This document shows positions 10,147 to 18,484 of a stretch of 64,000 bases of DNA, piece by piece. A program made the translations under genes and the position numbers. The stretch is from assembly GCF_010731635.1 (NCBI RefSeq), contig NZ_AP022583.1, positions 620,001 through 684,000 on the forward strand, read 5' to 3'. The stretch comes from Mycobacterium noviomagense. GTDB lineage: Bacteria; Actinomycetota; Actinomycetes; Mycobacteriales; Mycobacteriaceae. Under the pieces are notes generated by a model, which did no database searches, had not been told where the DNA came from, and saw only the letters and a list, made by a program, of their open reading frames with translations. Position 1 is the stretch's first letter; the number at the start of each line of letters is the position of its first letter.

Positions 10147-10405
10147 AACCGGCGCGGCAGCTCCTAGTGGGATCGCCTGCCGGCGGGTCGAGGTTGCCGC
10201 CGGGGCGGCCGCGGTGGTGTCTATGTGCCCGACTTTAGCGAGCGTGGACGGATACGACGCCGCGTTGCCTTCGCGACGGCCCGCCGGTCACCGTGACCGC
10301 TCGTCTGCGTAACGATCAAATAACCGCCACACGTGTCACTTGAGTCACTTTGGTATCGAGCGAACGATCGGCGCCGGAACATCTCGTCGAAAACCAGGGA
10401 GAGTC

Positions 10406-11041
10406 ATGTCAACCATTTGGACCTTGTTACGCGCGACCGCCGTTGTGGTAGGGGGGTCGGCCGCGCTGCTGACGGGCGGCATCGCCCATGCCGACACCGC
10501 GCCGCCGGCGCCGGTTCCCAACCTTGGCAGCATCGGGCAACAGCTTGCCAACGCACCGCAGTTGCTGCAGGGCCTCACGAGCGCCCTCAGCGGCGCGCCC
10601 GCCACACCGCCGACGCCGCCGCCCATGGCCAGCGCTGACATTCGCGTACCGCAACTGCCGGCAAACGTTCCGGGCGCATCCGCTCTCGCCCCGCCAGCTA
10701 CGTCGCCCGCCCAAGGGGCGCCCGCCGCCATGCCGGGGCTCAATTCGATCCTTCCGGGCGCGGCCCCTTCGGCGCCCGCGGCTGCTCCGGGTGCGACAGC
10801 TCCGGCGGCGGGTCCGGGTCTGATGCCGAACGCGCAGGTTTCGCTGCCGAACCTGCCGTTCTCGCCGGTGCCGTTGCCGCAGCAGGTGTCCCTGCCCGCC
10901 GATCTGGCTTCGCTTGCTCCGGGGGGCGTCCCGATTCCGCGCGGCATGACCCCGCCGACCGCTCCGGCGCCGTCGGCGGCGACCGCGCCGCCGGCAGTGA
11001 TCAACAACCCGATATTGATCCCGCTTTCGGCGCTGCCCTGA
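10406..11041 (+). CDS. Secreted Ala/Pro-rich protein (Rv1158c-like)
   Basis: Product of 211 residues with a Sec signal peptide: charged start MSTIWTLLRATA, hydrophobic core VVVGGSAALLTGGIA and an AHA cleavage site near residue 28. The mature part is low complexity (PAP, APPA, PPTPPP runs) with short repeated motifs such as NLPFSPVPLPQQVSLP. No catalytic motif is visible. ATG 10406 follows AGGGAGA. It pairs with the similar gene 41 bp downstream. Function unknown; cell-wall localisation is likely. Confidence 0.75.
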   Translation: MSTIWTLLRATAVVVGGSAALLTGGIAHADTAPPAPVPNLGSIGQQLANAPQLLQGLTSALSGAPATPPTPPPMASADIRVPQLPANVPGASALAPPATSPAQGAPAAMPGLNSILPGAAPSAPAAAPGATAPAAGPGLMPNAQVSLPNLPFSPVPLPQQVSLPADLASLAPGGVPIPRGMTPPTAPAPSAATAPPAVINNPILIPLSALP

Positions 11042-11082
11042 GCGTGTAGTCGACTGCCCCACCGAGACACCGGGAGAACACC

Positions 11083-12177
11083 GTGGTACGCATCTGGAAT
11101 CTGCGCAGCAGCTTCGCCGCCGTTGCGATCGCGTCGACCGCCGGCCTAGCGCTATGCCCCAGCGCTGCCGCTGAGCCGGCGCCACCGCAACCCCTACCGT
11201 CCCAACAGCTCCCGGGTCTGCCGGCGCTCTCGCAGCTGAGTCCGATCATCCAGCAGGCGGCTGCCAATCCCGAGCAAGCGTCCCAGCTGCTCATGGCGGC
11301 GGCGTCGATGTTTTCGCAGAATCCGGCAGCGCCGGACGCGTCGAAAAATGTCGCCTCGGCGGTGAACCAGTTCGTGCAGGACCCGGCCGTTCCGGGTGCC
11401 ACGGCGGCTCATACTCCGCCACTCGGTGTGCAACCGGGCGTCAAGGCACACCTACCGATTGGGATCGACCCCGCCTATGCCGCGGGCCCGGCCCCAGCCG
11501 CGCCGCCAGCCGGTCCGGCCTCAGCTGCACCGCCAGCCGGGCCGGCCTCGCCGCCGGGCGCTGCTCCGGCGTCCATGGCCACGCCGCCGGCCGCGGCTCC
11601 TGCCGCCGCGCCGACGGCCGGGACTCCTGCTGCCGCGCCGACGCCGGCGCCAGGGATTGCGGTGCCAGCTCCGGCACCGTCGGGGCAGGCGCCCGCGCCG
11701 TCGGCCGGTGGGCCGGCGCCCGCGCCTGGAGGGCCGGCGCCCGCGGCTGCTCCTGGTTTCGGTCCGGACGCTCCGCCCACCCAGGACTTCATGTACCCCT
11801 CGATCGGCAGTGGCTGCCTGGCCGACGGCAGCAACTCAATCGCGACCGCTCTGTCGGTGGCCGGGCCGGCCAAGATCCCCACTCCCGGTCCAGGGCCTGG
11901 GCAAACGGCCTACGTGTTCACCGCGATCGGCACACCCGGGCCCGCCGAGGAGCAGAAGCTGCCGTTGAACGTCACGTGGGTGAACCTCACCACCGGCAAG
12001 TCGGGTAGCGCCACACTCAAGCCGCGGCCCGATATCAACCCCGACGGACCGACCACCTTGACCGCCATCGCGGACACCGGTTCGGGCAGCATCATCTCGA
12101 CGATCTTCGGGCAGGTCACCACCAAGGAAAAGCAGTGCCAGTTCCTGCCCACGATCGGCTCGACGGTGGTGCCGTAA
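11083..12177 (+). CDS. Secreted Ala/Pro-rich protein with conserved C-terminal domain (Rv1157c-like)
   Basis: Product of 364 residues. A signal peptide (MVRIWNLRSSFAAVAIASTAGLALCPSAAAEP) is followed by a helical stretch with QQAAANPEQASQLL and then about 120 residues of APA/PAG low complexity. The C-terminal 130 residues form a folded-looking domain (FMYPSIGSGCLADGSNS ... TAYVFTAIGTPG ... VTWVNLTTGKSG ... KQCQFLP) with two cysteines that may pair. GTG 11083 follows GGGAGAACACC. It is paired with the preceding secreted protein. Function unknown. Confidence 0.8.
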   Translation: MVRIWNLRSSFAAVAIASTAGLALCPSAAAEPAPPQPLPSQQLPGLPALSQLSPIIQQAAANPEQASQLLMAAASMFSQNPAAPDASKNVASAVNQFVQDPAVPGATAAHTPPLGVQPGVKAHLPIGIDPAYAAGPAPAAPPAGPASAAPPAGPASPPGAAPASMATPPAAAPAAAPTAGTPAAAPTPAPGIAVPAPAPSGQAPAPSAGGPAPAPGGPAPAAAPGFGPDAPPTQDFMYPSIGSGCLADGSNSIATALSVAGPAKIPTPGPGPGQTAYVFTAIGTPGPAEEQKLPLNVTWVNLTTGKSGSATLKPRPDINPDGPTTLTAIADTGSGSIISTIFGQVTTKEKQCQFLPTIGSTVVP

Positions 12178-12191
12178 CCGCTCACCCCTAA

Positions 12192-12255
12192 CCGCGAGCG
12201 TGCGTGTCTGTACGCCGACACGCCGCCGACGGCGTACAACGATGCACGCTCGCGG
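12192..12255. terminator. Nested inverted repeat between convergent genes
   Basis: Outer arms CCGCGAGCGTGC (12192-12203) and GCACGCTCGCGG (12244-12255) are exact reverse complements. Inside them, GTACGCCG and CGGCGTAC form a second stem. It sits between the plus-strand secreted protein gene and the minus-strand DUF1059 gene, so a bidirectional terminator is the simplest reading. It lacks a T-tract, and it could also be a dispersed mycobacterial palindrome. Confidence 0.6.
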
Positions 12256-12272
12256 CAAAGTTGGGTCGGTCG

Positions 12273-12419
12273 TCAATACGCCATGAAAAGAATGGCGTCG
12301 CGGTCGTACTCCAGGCCGGGGTGAGCGCTGGCCAGGTGCTGCTGGGTCAGTTCGACCAGCTCGTCCTCGTCCTTGCCGACAATCGCCTCACCGCACGGAC
12401 AGTTCAGGTGTGTCTTCAC
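12273..12419 (-). CDS. DUF1059-type small protein
   Basis: A 48-residue product starting GTG at 12419: VKTHLNCPCGEAIVGKDEDE, then LVELTQQHLASAHPG, ending ILFMAY. The CPCGE followed by a helix ending in HLASAHPG is the look of DUF1059 small proteins, which resemble a zinc-ribbon with Cys/Cys/His/His potential ligands. The GTGA overlap with the end of the upstream HhH-GPD gene indicates coupling, and GGAAGG precedes the start. Confidence 0.75.
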   Translation of the reverse strand: MKTHLNCPCGEAIVGKDEDELVELTQQHLASAHPGLEYDRDAILFMAY

Positions 12420-13021
12420 GTTGCCGCCTTCCGCGTCACCTTCGGGGTCGCCGTTTTGGCTGCCTTCATCTGCTTCTTGTGGGATCGCACTTGCTCGAGT
12501 GAGCGGGCGTCGAGGACGTCGGCAATCGACATGTGAGTGCCGGCCTTGCCGTATTCGCCGGCCGCTGCCCGCCAGCCCGCCGGCGTCACGCCGTACTGCT
12601 TGCCCAGCAACGCCAAAAAGATGCGGGCCTTCTGCTCGCCAAAGCCGGGCAGTCCTTTGAGCCGTCGCAGCAACTCGGCCCCGTCGGGGTCACCTGAGGT
12701 CCACAACCCAGCCGTGTCGCCGTCGTACTGGTCGACGATGACCTGTGCCAGCGCTTGGATCCGCTTGGCCATCGAACCTGGAAAGCGATGTATCGCAGGC
12801 CGTTCCGAGCACAGTGCGGCGAACTTGTCCGGGTCGTAGTCGGCGATCTGCGTGGCGTCGAAGCCACCCATGCGCTCGGCGATCTTCTTCGGTCCCGCGA
12901 AGGCCGTCTCCATCGGCACCTGCTGGTCCAGCAGCATGCCGACCAACAGTGCGAACGGGTTGGAACCCAACAGCGCGTCAGCGGCCGGGTCCTGAGCCAG
13001 CTGCAGTTTCGGCACCCGCAT
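12416..13021 (-). CDS. HhH-GPD family DNA glycosylase-like protein (Rv1156-like)
   Basis: A 201-residue protein of the helix-hairpin-helix/GPD base-excision repair superfamily. Visible are FALLVGMLLDQQVPMETAFAGP (substrate-pocket helix region) and the hairpin LLRRLKGLPGFGEQKARIFLALLG. The C-terminus is Lys/Ala rich. The usual catalytic aspartate position cannot be assigned with certainty, so activity is inferred. ATG 13021 lies 3 bp past the end of the upstream TetR gene, so co-transcription is possible. Confidence 0.85.
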   Translation of the reverse strand: MRVPKLQLAQDPAADALLGSNPFALLVGMLLDQQVPMETAFAGPKKIAERMGGFDATQIADYDPDKFAALCSERPAIHRFPGSMAKRIQALAQVIVDQYDGDTAGLWTSGDPDGAELLRRLKGLPGFGEQKARIFLALLGKQYGVTPAGWRAAAGEYGKAGTHMSIADVLDARSLEQVRSHKKQMKAAKTATPKVTRKAAT

Positions 13022-13024
13022 AGT

Positions 13025-13621
13025 TTAAAGCTGTGCCGGCAACACCGCGGCGAGAGCGTCCATACACAGGGCGCGGACTTCTTCGCGGGTGAACTGCTCG
13101 TCGGCCAGCCACTGCACACACAGCACCCGCACGAATGCCAGCCAGCTGATGACGATGGCGGAAAATCGTTGGCGCGCAAGCTGGTCGAAGTCGGCTGCAT
13201 CAGCGATGCGGTCCCGCAGCGCGGCCAGCTCGCCGTTGATGGTGTCCTGCACGACAGGATCGGTGGCCAATGTCCGGTTGGCAGCCAGCACGGTGTTGCG
13301 GTTGGCCACGAAGTAGTCGAGGTGGGCGTCCAGGTCGCTGGCGATTTGCTCTTCGAGCGAAGCCCCCGGGTTCAACTGAACGTGGTCGAGCAGCCGCTGG
13401 GCGGTTCGCCGGTAGACCGACGCGAACAGTGTCGGTTTGCCGGGGAAATATCGGTACAGCAGCGCCCGGGAGATGCCGGCCTCTTCGGCGACGGCATCCA
13501 TGGTGACGTCCTCGTAGGGCCGGTCCGCGAAGATCCGCTCTGCGGCGTCGACGACGTTTTTCGCGGCGCAGCTCCGGACCGAGACGGCGTTGAACGGCCA
13601 CGCCCAGATGCTAGTTGACAA
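13025..13621 (-). CDS. TetR family regulator
   Basis: TetR repressor with N-terminal DNA-binding region: DAAERIFADRPYEDVTMDAVAEEAGISRALLYRYFPGK. The rest is a helical ligand domain. Start is uncertain: TTG 13621 is given, and an upstream in-frame ATG at 13666 would add 15 residues without TetR similarity. TTG 13621 itself falls in the first of two operator-like sites, so the transcript may be leaderless or start just upstream. It is divergent from the DUF4345 gene, its probable target. Confidence 0.82.
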   Translation of the reverse strand: MSTSIWAWPFNAVSVRSCAAKNVVDAAERIFADRPYEDVTMDAVAEEAGISRALLYRYFPGKPTLFASVYRRTAQRLLDHVQLNPGASLEEQIASDLDAHLDYFVANRNTVLAANRTLATDPVVQDTINGELAALRDRIADAADFDQLARQRFSAIVISWLAFVRVLCVQWLADEQFTREEVRALCMDALAAVLPAQL

Positions 13622-13629
13622 CCGTCTAC
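13614..13629. promoter_or_regulatory. TetR operator candidate, copy 1
   Basis: GTTGACAACCGTCTAC: half-sites GTTGAC and GTCTAC (reverse complement GTAGAC) around a 4-bp centre, an imperfect dyad with one mismatched pair. The same 16-bp layout recurs 68 bp away at 13682-13697. It overlaps the probable TetR start. Confidence 0.6.
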
Positions 13630-13681
13630 CACCGTCAGACCCAGGCTGAGAGGCATTGGCAAACAAGAGGATCCATACTCA

Positions 13682-13697
13682 GTTGACAGTCGTCTAC
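13682..13697. promoter_or_regulatory. TetR operator candidate, copy 2
   Basis: GTTGACAGTCGTCTAC: identical half-sites to copy 1 with a different 4-bp centre, placed upstream of the DUF4345 gene. Two copies flanking the divergent promoter suggest joint control of both genes by the TetR protein. Confidence 0.6.
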
Positions 13698-13753
13698 TTA
13701 ACGTGCTTACGGTTGGCGGGCCGCTATCCGAATTGCGGAAGGAATCCGCTGAG

Positions 13754-14185
13754 ATGGCCGGTACCTCCGTGGTCACGACGCCGCAGGCCCGCTACCTGAA
13801 GTACCTGAGCGTGTGCACCGGCGTGTCCTCGATCGCCATCGGCGCCTACCACTTCGCGTTGGGCACCGCGTCGGTTCCCGGCGCAGCTGACGCGAACGCG
13901 ACAGTCGACTCGCGGGAGCGCTTCTACTCAGCCATCTTCGCCGGGTACGGAATCGCCTGGATGCGGGCGGCTGGCAAGTCACCGATCCGCGCCGACGAAG
14001 TGCGCCTGCTGGCCGGGCTGATGCTGGCCGGCGGCGTGGGGCGATTGATCTCGCGGGCCGTAAACGGTCGACCGCACTGGTTTCAGGACGTGCTCGCCGC
14101 CGTCGAATTCGCCGTTCCAGCAGCGTTTCTCGGTCTCGCCGACGCCCAGCAGAAAGCCGCGCTGGGCGCGGCAGTCAGCGACTAA
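13754..14185 (+). CDS. DUF4345-type membrane protein
   Basis: A 143-residue product with about four hydrophobic segments. It contains FYSAIFAGYGIAWMRA and LLAGLMLAGGVGRLISRAVNG, then a C-terminal helix (DVLAAVEFAVPAAFLGLA), the pattern of DUF4345. ATG 13754 is preceded by GGAAGGA at about 13737; an upstream start at 13703 is possible but lacks a signal. It is divergent from the TetR gene. Its stop TAA interlocks with the stop of the convergent DUF5302 gene. Function unknown. Confidence 0.75.
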   Translation: MAGTSVVTTPQARYLKYLSVCTGVSSIAIGAYHFALGTASVPGAADANATVDSRERFYSAIFAGYGIAWMRAAGKSPIRADEVRLLAGLMLAGGVGRLISRAVNGRPHWFQDVLAAVEFAVPAAFLGLADAQQKAALGAAVSD

Positions 14186-14370
14186 CCGCTTTTGCGCCGA
14201 AACTCCCGGCGGCTCTCGGCGGGTCCGTGCGCTCGCGGCTGTTTGGCGCCGGTGTCCTTGTGGTCAGATCCGGACGACGACTTGTGCTTCTTGCGGTCCA
14301 GGGCTTCCCGGAACTTGCGCTTGGTTTCGTCTTCCGATGTGGGATCCGGCCCGGACTTCGATACCGCCAT
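14182..14370 (-). CDS. DUF5302 small charged protein
   Basis: A 62-residue, very hydrophilic Lys/Arg/Asp-rich product beginning MAVSKSGPDPTSEDETKRK and continuing FREALDRKKHKSSSG. The ETKRKFREALDRKK core is the DUF5302 pattern common in actinobacteria. Probably disordered; function unknown. It is downstream of the PPOX gene on the same strand. Confidence 0.75.
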   Translation of the reverse strand: MAVSKSGPDPTSEDETKRKFREALDRKKHKSSSGSDHKDTGAKQPRAHGPAESRREFRRKSG

Positions 14371-14415
14371 GACCGCAGCGTAGCGCGAACGAGGCCACCG
14401 GAGCTGATCCGCCGC

Positions 14416-14868
<453 letters not shown>

Positions 14869-14929
14869 CTACCGTCGCCGGTGTCGGTGACCACGCCCGA
14901 TTCGCCAGCGGCGCCGCTACCATCGCGCT

Positions 14930-15751
14930 ATGACGAGGGTCGACGGCAATTCGCTGCTGGGCGTCTCGACCACCCCACTGTGGACACTGCGCAATCGCGC
15001 CATCGAGGCCAAGCGCCCGAACGGTGTGCTCGACGACCCTTGGGCCATCAGACTTTTCGATGCGATCGACTATGACTACGACAAGTTCGGCAAGCCGCAC
15101 CAGTATCACCCGCGGCGGGCGTTGACCTTCGACTGTGCCACCGCGCACTACCTGCGCACCCACCCGAAAGCATCGGTCGTGGCGCTTGCCGAGGGCTTGC
15201 AAACCAGTTTCTGGCGTCTGGATCGAGCCGGCCTGGTCGATGACGTGACGTGGTATTCGGTCGACCTGGCGCCGGTAATGGCGCTGCGCCGGCAGCTCCT
15301 TCCCCGCGACGAACGCGTCGTCGAACTCCCCCAGTCGGCGCTGGACCGCAGCTGGATGGACCGCGTCCAAATCGGGCACGGCGTCCTCATCACCGCCGAG
15401 GGCCTGCTGATGTACCTGCAGCCCGGCGAGGGGCGTGCCCTGATCGCTGACTGCGCGGCCCGATTTCCCGGCGGCCAGATGATTTTCGACTCGATACCGC
15501 ATTGGGCCAGTCGACGAACGCTGCAGGGCTGGCACCTATCTGATCGCTATGCGTTACCGCCCATGCCGTTCGGGCAGACAGCCGACGAAAGTATCGCCCT
15601 GGGCCGTCAAATCCCGGGCGTGCGCACTGCCCGCGATGTCCCGCTGCGACCCGGCCACGGAATGTCCAAGCTGAGCGCGTGGCGGCCGGTGGATCGCATC
15701 GGTCCGCTGCGGCGCAGCAGTTCGAGCGTCACGCTGCTGGAGTTCGCATGA
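14930..15751 (+). CDS. Class I SAM methyltransferase, LCMT/PPM1 type (Rv1153c-like)
   Basis: A 273-residue O-methyltransferase-like protein. N-terminal TTPLWTLRNRAIEAKRPNG and LDDPWAIRLFDAIDYDYDKFG are the mycobacterial LCMT-type signature. The SAM-binding part follows as VVALAEGLQTSFWRLD (in place of a GEGLDT motif) and VLITAEGLLMYL. Substrate unknown. It overlaps the DUF1697 gene by ATGA, so the two form an operon. Confidence 0.85.
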   Translation: MTRVDGNSLLGVSTTPLWTLRNRAIEAKRPNGVLDDPWAIRLFDAIDYDYDKFGKPHQYHPRRALTFDCATAHYLRTHPKASVVALAEGLQTSFWRLDRAGLVDDVTWYSVDLAPVMALRRQLLPRDERVVELPQSALDRSWMDRVQIGHGVLITAEGLLMYLQPGEGRALIADCAARFPGGQMIFDSIPHWASRRTLQGWHLSDRYALPPMPFGQTADESIALGRQIPGVRTARDVPLRPGHGMSKLSAWRPVDRIGPLRRSSSSVTLLEFA

Positions 15752-16275
15752 CGCGCTATGCGGTGTTTCTGCGCGGAGTCAACGTCGGCGGCGTCAGCCT
15801 GAAGATGGCCGACGTGGCGAGCGCCTTGACCGACGCCGGTTTCGGCAACGTGCACACCATCTTGGCCAGCGGCAACGTGCTGCTGGATTCCGATTCGGCC
15901 GTCAACACAGTGCGCAAGAAGGCAGAAGCCGCATTGCGCGAAAAGTTCGGCTATGACGCCTGGGTGCTGGTCTACGACGTCGAGAGGGTGCGCGCCATCG
16001 ACGATGGGTATCCGTTCGAACGCGAGGCCGAGGGATACCAGTCCTACGTCACGTTCGTCAGCGATACCGAGGTGCTCGACGAACTCGGCGTGCTGAAAGC
16101 CACCCCCGGCGAGAAGATCAGCCGCGGTGACGGGGTCATCTACTGGCAGGTGCCCAAAGGCGCCACCCTGGACAGCACGATCGGCAAAACGATGGGCAAG
16201 CCGCGCTACAAGTCGGCGACGACGACCCGCAACCTGCGCACACTGGCGAAGGTGCTGCAGGCAGCGGACAAGTAG
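15748..16275 (+). CDS. DUF1697 protein
   Basis: A 175-residue product starting MTRYAVFLRGVNVGG, the diagnostic opening of DUF1697. It continues with MADVASALTDAGFGNVHTIL, ASGNVLLDS, and a C-terminal SATTTRNLRTLAKV. ATG 15748 overlaps the preceding methyltransferase stop. Function unknown; the family has an alpha/beta fold. It converges on the GntR gene with 2 bp between stops. Confidence 0.88.
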   Translation: MTRYAVFLRGVNVGGVSLKMADVASALTDAGFGNVHTILASGNVLLDSDSAVNTVRKKAEAALREKFGYDAWVLVYDVERVRAIDDGYPFEREAEGYQSYVTFVSDTEVLDELGVLKATPGEKISRGDGVIYWQVPKGATLDSTIGKTMGKPRYKSATTTRNLRTLAKVLQAADK

Positions 16276-16277
16276 TG

Positions 16278-16643
16278 TCAGTCGTCCGGTGCGGAATCGA
16301 GATAACGCATCGCGTCGTGCTTGCCGAGGCCCAGTCCGCGCGCGGTATCGAGGTAGGTCCGGGCCGCGGCGGCCATCGCGGCGTCGGCTGGGTCAGCCCG
16401 GGCGACGAAAGTGCCGAATCGGCCACGGGTTTCGACGATGCCGGCTGTCTCCAGCTCACGGTAGGCGCGGGCCACGGTGTTCACCGCAAGGTGCAGCTCG
16501 CCGGCCAGCTCGCGCACGGTCGGCAACCTGGTGCCCGGCGCCAACCTGCCGGTCCGGATTTCGTCGATGAGCTGAGTCCTGAGCTGGTCGAATAGCGGCC
16601 TGCCCGCCCGCGCGTCGAGTCGTAGTGCTTCCCCCAGCTCCAC
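16278..16643 (-). CDS. GntR family regulator, YtrA subfamily (Rv1152-like)
   Basis: A 121-residue regulator. The winged helix reads [40 protein letters not shown] and [21 protein letters not shown]. The short C-terminal part (about 45 residues) is typical of the YtrA subfamily, which lacks a large effector domain. Start is GTG 16643. Only 34 bp separate it from the divergent sirtuin start, so one compact promoter region serves both and the regulator may control cobB and itself. Confidence 0.88.
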   Translation of the reverse strand: MELGEALRLDARAGRPLFDQLRTQLIDEIRTGRLAPGTRLPTVRELAGELHLAVNTVARAYRELETAGIVETRGRFGTFVARADPADAAMAAAARTYLDTARGLGLGKHDAMRYLDSAPDD

Positions 16644-16677
16644 CTGCTCAGTATCTCGCAGCGACTATGTTGGGAGG

Positions 16678-17391
16678 GTGCGGATCACAGTGCTGAGTGG
16701 CGCGGGAATCTCGGCGGAGAGCGGCGTGCCGACGTTTCGCGACGACAAGAACGGGCTGTGGGCTCGCTTCGACCCCTACGAATTGGCCAGCATCGACGGT
16801 TGGCTGCAAAACCCGGAACGGGTCTGGGGCTGGTACTTGTGGCGGCATTACCTGGCCAGCTGCGTCGAACCCAACGACGGGCACCGCGCAATCGCCGCCT
16901 GGCAGGACCACGCCGAGGTCACCGTCGTCACCCAGAATGTCGACAATCTGCACGAGCGCGCCGGCAGCGACCCCGTTCACCACGTACACGGCAGCATCTT
17001 CGAATTCCGTTGCGCTGCTTGCGCTTTGCCCTATACCGGCACGCTGCCGGAAATGTCGGAGCCTGTTCTGGAACTGGAACCGCCGAGCTGTGGTTGCGGC
17101 GGTCTGATCCGGCCGGACGTCGTGTGGTTCGGCGAGCAACTACCTGAAGAGCCGTGGCAGCGGGCCGTCGAGGCCACCCAGGCTGCCGACGTGCTGGTCG
17201 TGGTGGGTACGTCGGCGATCGTCTATCCGGCCGCGGGTCTGCCCGAGCTGGCGTTAGCGCGCGGCGCGACGGTCGTCGAGGTCAACCCCGAGCCGACACC
17301 GCTGTCCCGCAGCGCGACGATCTCCCTGCGCGAGACCGCAAGCCAGGCGTTGCCGGGGTTGCTGCAGCGGCTGCCCGCCCTGTTGAAGTAA
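16678..17391 (+). CDS. cobB: NAD-dependent protein deacylase, Sir2 family
   Basis: Class III sirtuin removing acyl groups from lysine with NAD. The 237-residue product begins [20 protein letters not shown] (GAGxSxxSGIPxFR Rossmann signature). [12 protein letters not shown] and HVHGS carry the catalytic His, CAACALP...CGCGG supplies four zinc cysteines, and [15 protein letters not shown] and [10 protein letters not shown] follow. The YxxR pair of class III deacylases (WYLWRHYL) suggests desuccinylase-type activity. GTG 16678 lies close behind a GGGAGG, and the transcript could be leaderless. Confidence 0.92.
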   Translation: MRITVLSGAGISAESGVPTFRDDKNGLWARFDPYELASIDGWLQNPERVWGWYLWRHYLASCVEPNDGHRAIAAWQDHAEVTVVTQNVDNLHERAGSDPVHHVHGSIFEFRCAACALPYTGTLPEMSEPVLELEPPSCGCGGLIRPDVVWFGEQLPEEPWQRAVEATQAADVLVVVGTSAIVYPAAGLPELALARGATVVEVNPEPTPLSRSATISLRETASQALPGLLQRLPALLK

Positions 17392-17508
17392 ACCCACTCT
17401 GCGCCCACCGCGCCGACGCTGCGCACACATCGCGGTTCATCCACAACAGCACGCTGTCACCGCAGTATCGGTGACGCTAGCGTCGGTGCAACCGGTGAAC
17501 CTACCGCC

Positions 17509-18366
17509 ATGACAACATCTGAGCCGTTCATCGGTAGCGAGGCGATCGCCTGCGGAGCATTGCGCTGGCACCAACTGCGGTCCCGGTTCCGGGCGGTGTT
17601 TCCCGACGTCTACGTCCGGCGCGACCAACAGATGACGTTGCAGCAGCGGACAGTAGCGGCGTGGCTGTGGTCGCATCGACAGGGCGTGATTGCCGGGCTG
17701 ACGGCAGCTGCTTGGCACGGCTCGAAATGGGTAGACGACAGCTCGCCGGTTGAGTTGATCTGGTCCAACGCACGGCCACCGCGCGGCGTGCGAACCTACG
17801 CCGTACGTCTACATTGCGACGAATCCCAGCTAGTCGCGAGCTTGCCGGTCACCACGGCTGAGCGCACCGCATTCGATATCGGTCGCCGTGGATCGGTCGG
17901 TGCCGCGGTTGCACACATGGACGCCCTCGTGGCGGCCACCGGCATCGACCTGAGCCACGTCGCCGACCTTGCCGGGCGGCATCGCGGCGCGCGGGGGCTC
18001 AGGCAGCTGGAAACCGTGCTCGAATTGGTCGATGCGGGTGCGCAGTCGCCCAAAGAAACGTGGTTGCGTCTCTTGCTGATTCGCGCTGGCCTGCCACGGC
18101 CACGTACCCAGATTCCGGTGGTGAGCGCCGACGGCCGTCAAACGTACTACCTGGATATGGGATGGGAGGACGTCATGGTCGCGGTCGAGTACGACGGCGA
18201 ACACCATCGGCTCGACCGCTGGCAATACGCCCGGGATGTTCGACGAAGCGAAGAGCTGGAACGGCTGGGCTGGATCGTCATCCGAGTGCTCGCCGGCGAT
18301 CGTCCGGCGGACATCGTCCGCCGGGTACGCGATGCGCTGGAGTCTCGCCGGTCGAGTCTGCGTTAG
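17509..18366 (+). CDS. DUF559 / AbiEi-like protein
   Basis: A 285-residue product. The N-terminal half resembles the winged-helix AbiEi-type region (WHQLRSRFRAVFPDVYVRRD, ... AAWLWSHRQGVIAGLTAAAWHG). The C-terminus is a Vsr/DUF559 endonuclease-like fold: DMGWEDVMVAVEYDGEHHR, then REEL-type helix RRSEELERLGWIVIRVLAGD. Conserved acidic residues (E-YDGEHH) are the expected metal ligands. Mycobacteria carry many paralogues with no known role. A tandem repeat follows 48 bp downstream. Confidence 0.8.
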   Translation: MTTSEPFIGSEAIACGALRWHQLRSRFRAVFPDVYVRRDQQMTLQQRTVAAWLWSHRQGVIAGLTAAAWHGSKWVDDSSPVELIWSNARPPRGVRTYAVRLHCDESQLVASLPVTTAERTAFDIGRRGSVGAAVAHMDALVAATGIDLSHVADLAGRHRGARGLRQLETVLELVDAGAQSPKETWLRLLLIRAGLPRPRTQIPVVSADGRQTYYLDMGWEDVMVAVEYDGEHHRLDRWQYARDVRRSEELERLGWIVIRVLAGDRPADIVRRVRDALESRRSSLR

Positions 18367-18414
18367 TGGCATCGACTCTGCGCGTATAGCTTGTGCCGAA
18401 CATGGTCATGCGCT

Positions 18415-18454
18415 GTGAGCGCAGTCTCGACGCAGTGAGCGCAGTCTCGACGCA
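18415..18454. repeat. Tandem 20-bp direct repeat, two copies
   Basis: GTGAGCGCAGTCTCGACGCA occurs twice head to tail at 18415-18434 and 18435-18454, followed by a partial match. It lies in the 118-bp gap between two convergent genes (DUF559 and the methyltransferase). It looks like a minimal VNTR unit. Confidence 0.85.
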
Positions 18455-18484
18455 GCAACGCAGCGGCGCATAACAAGCGACGGC

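Noticed and set aside
10340..10405. Longer N-terminus for the first secreted protein
   Set aside because: It would put a charged stretch ahead of the signal peptide; ATG 10406 has the better ribosome binding site.
17392..18484. REP13E12-type repeat next to the DUF559 gene
   Set aside because: Such repeats lie near this place in M. tuberculosis as recalled, but no phage-type HNH/DUF222 coding sequence is present here.
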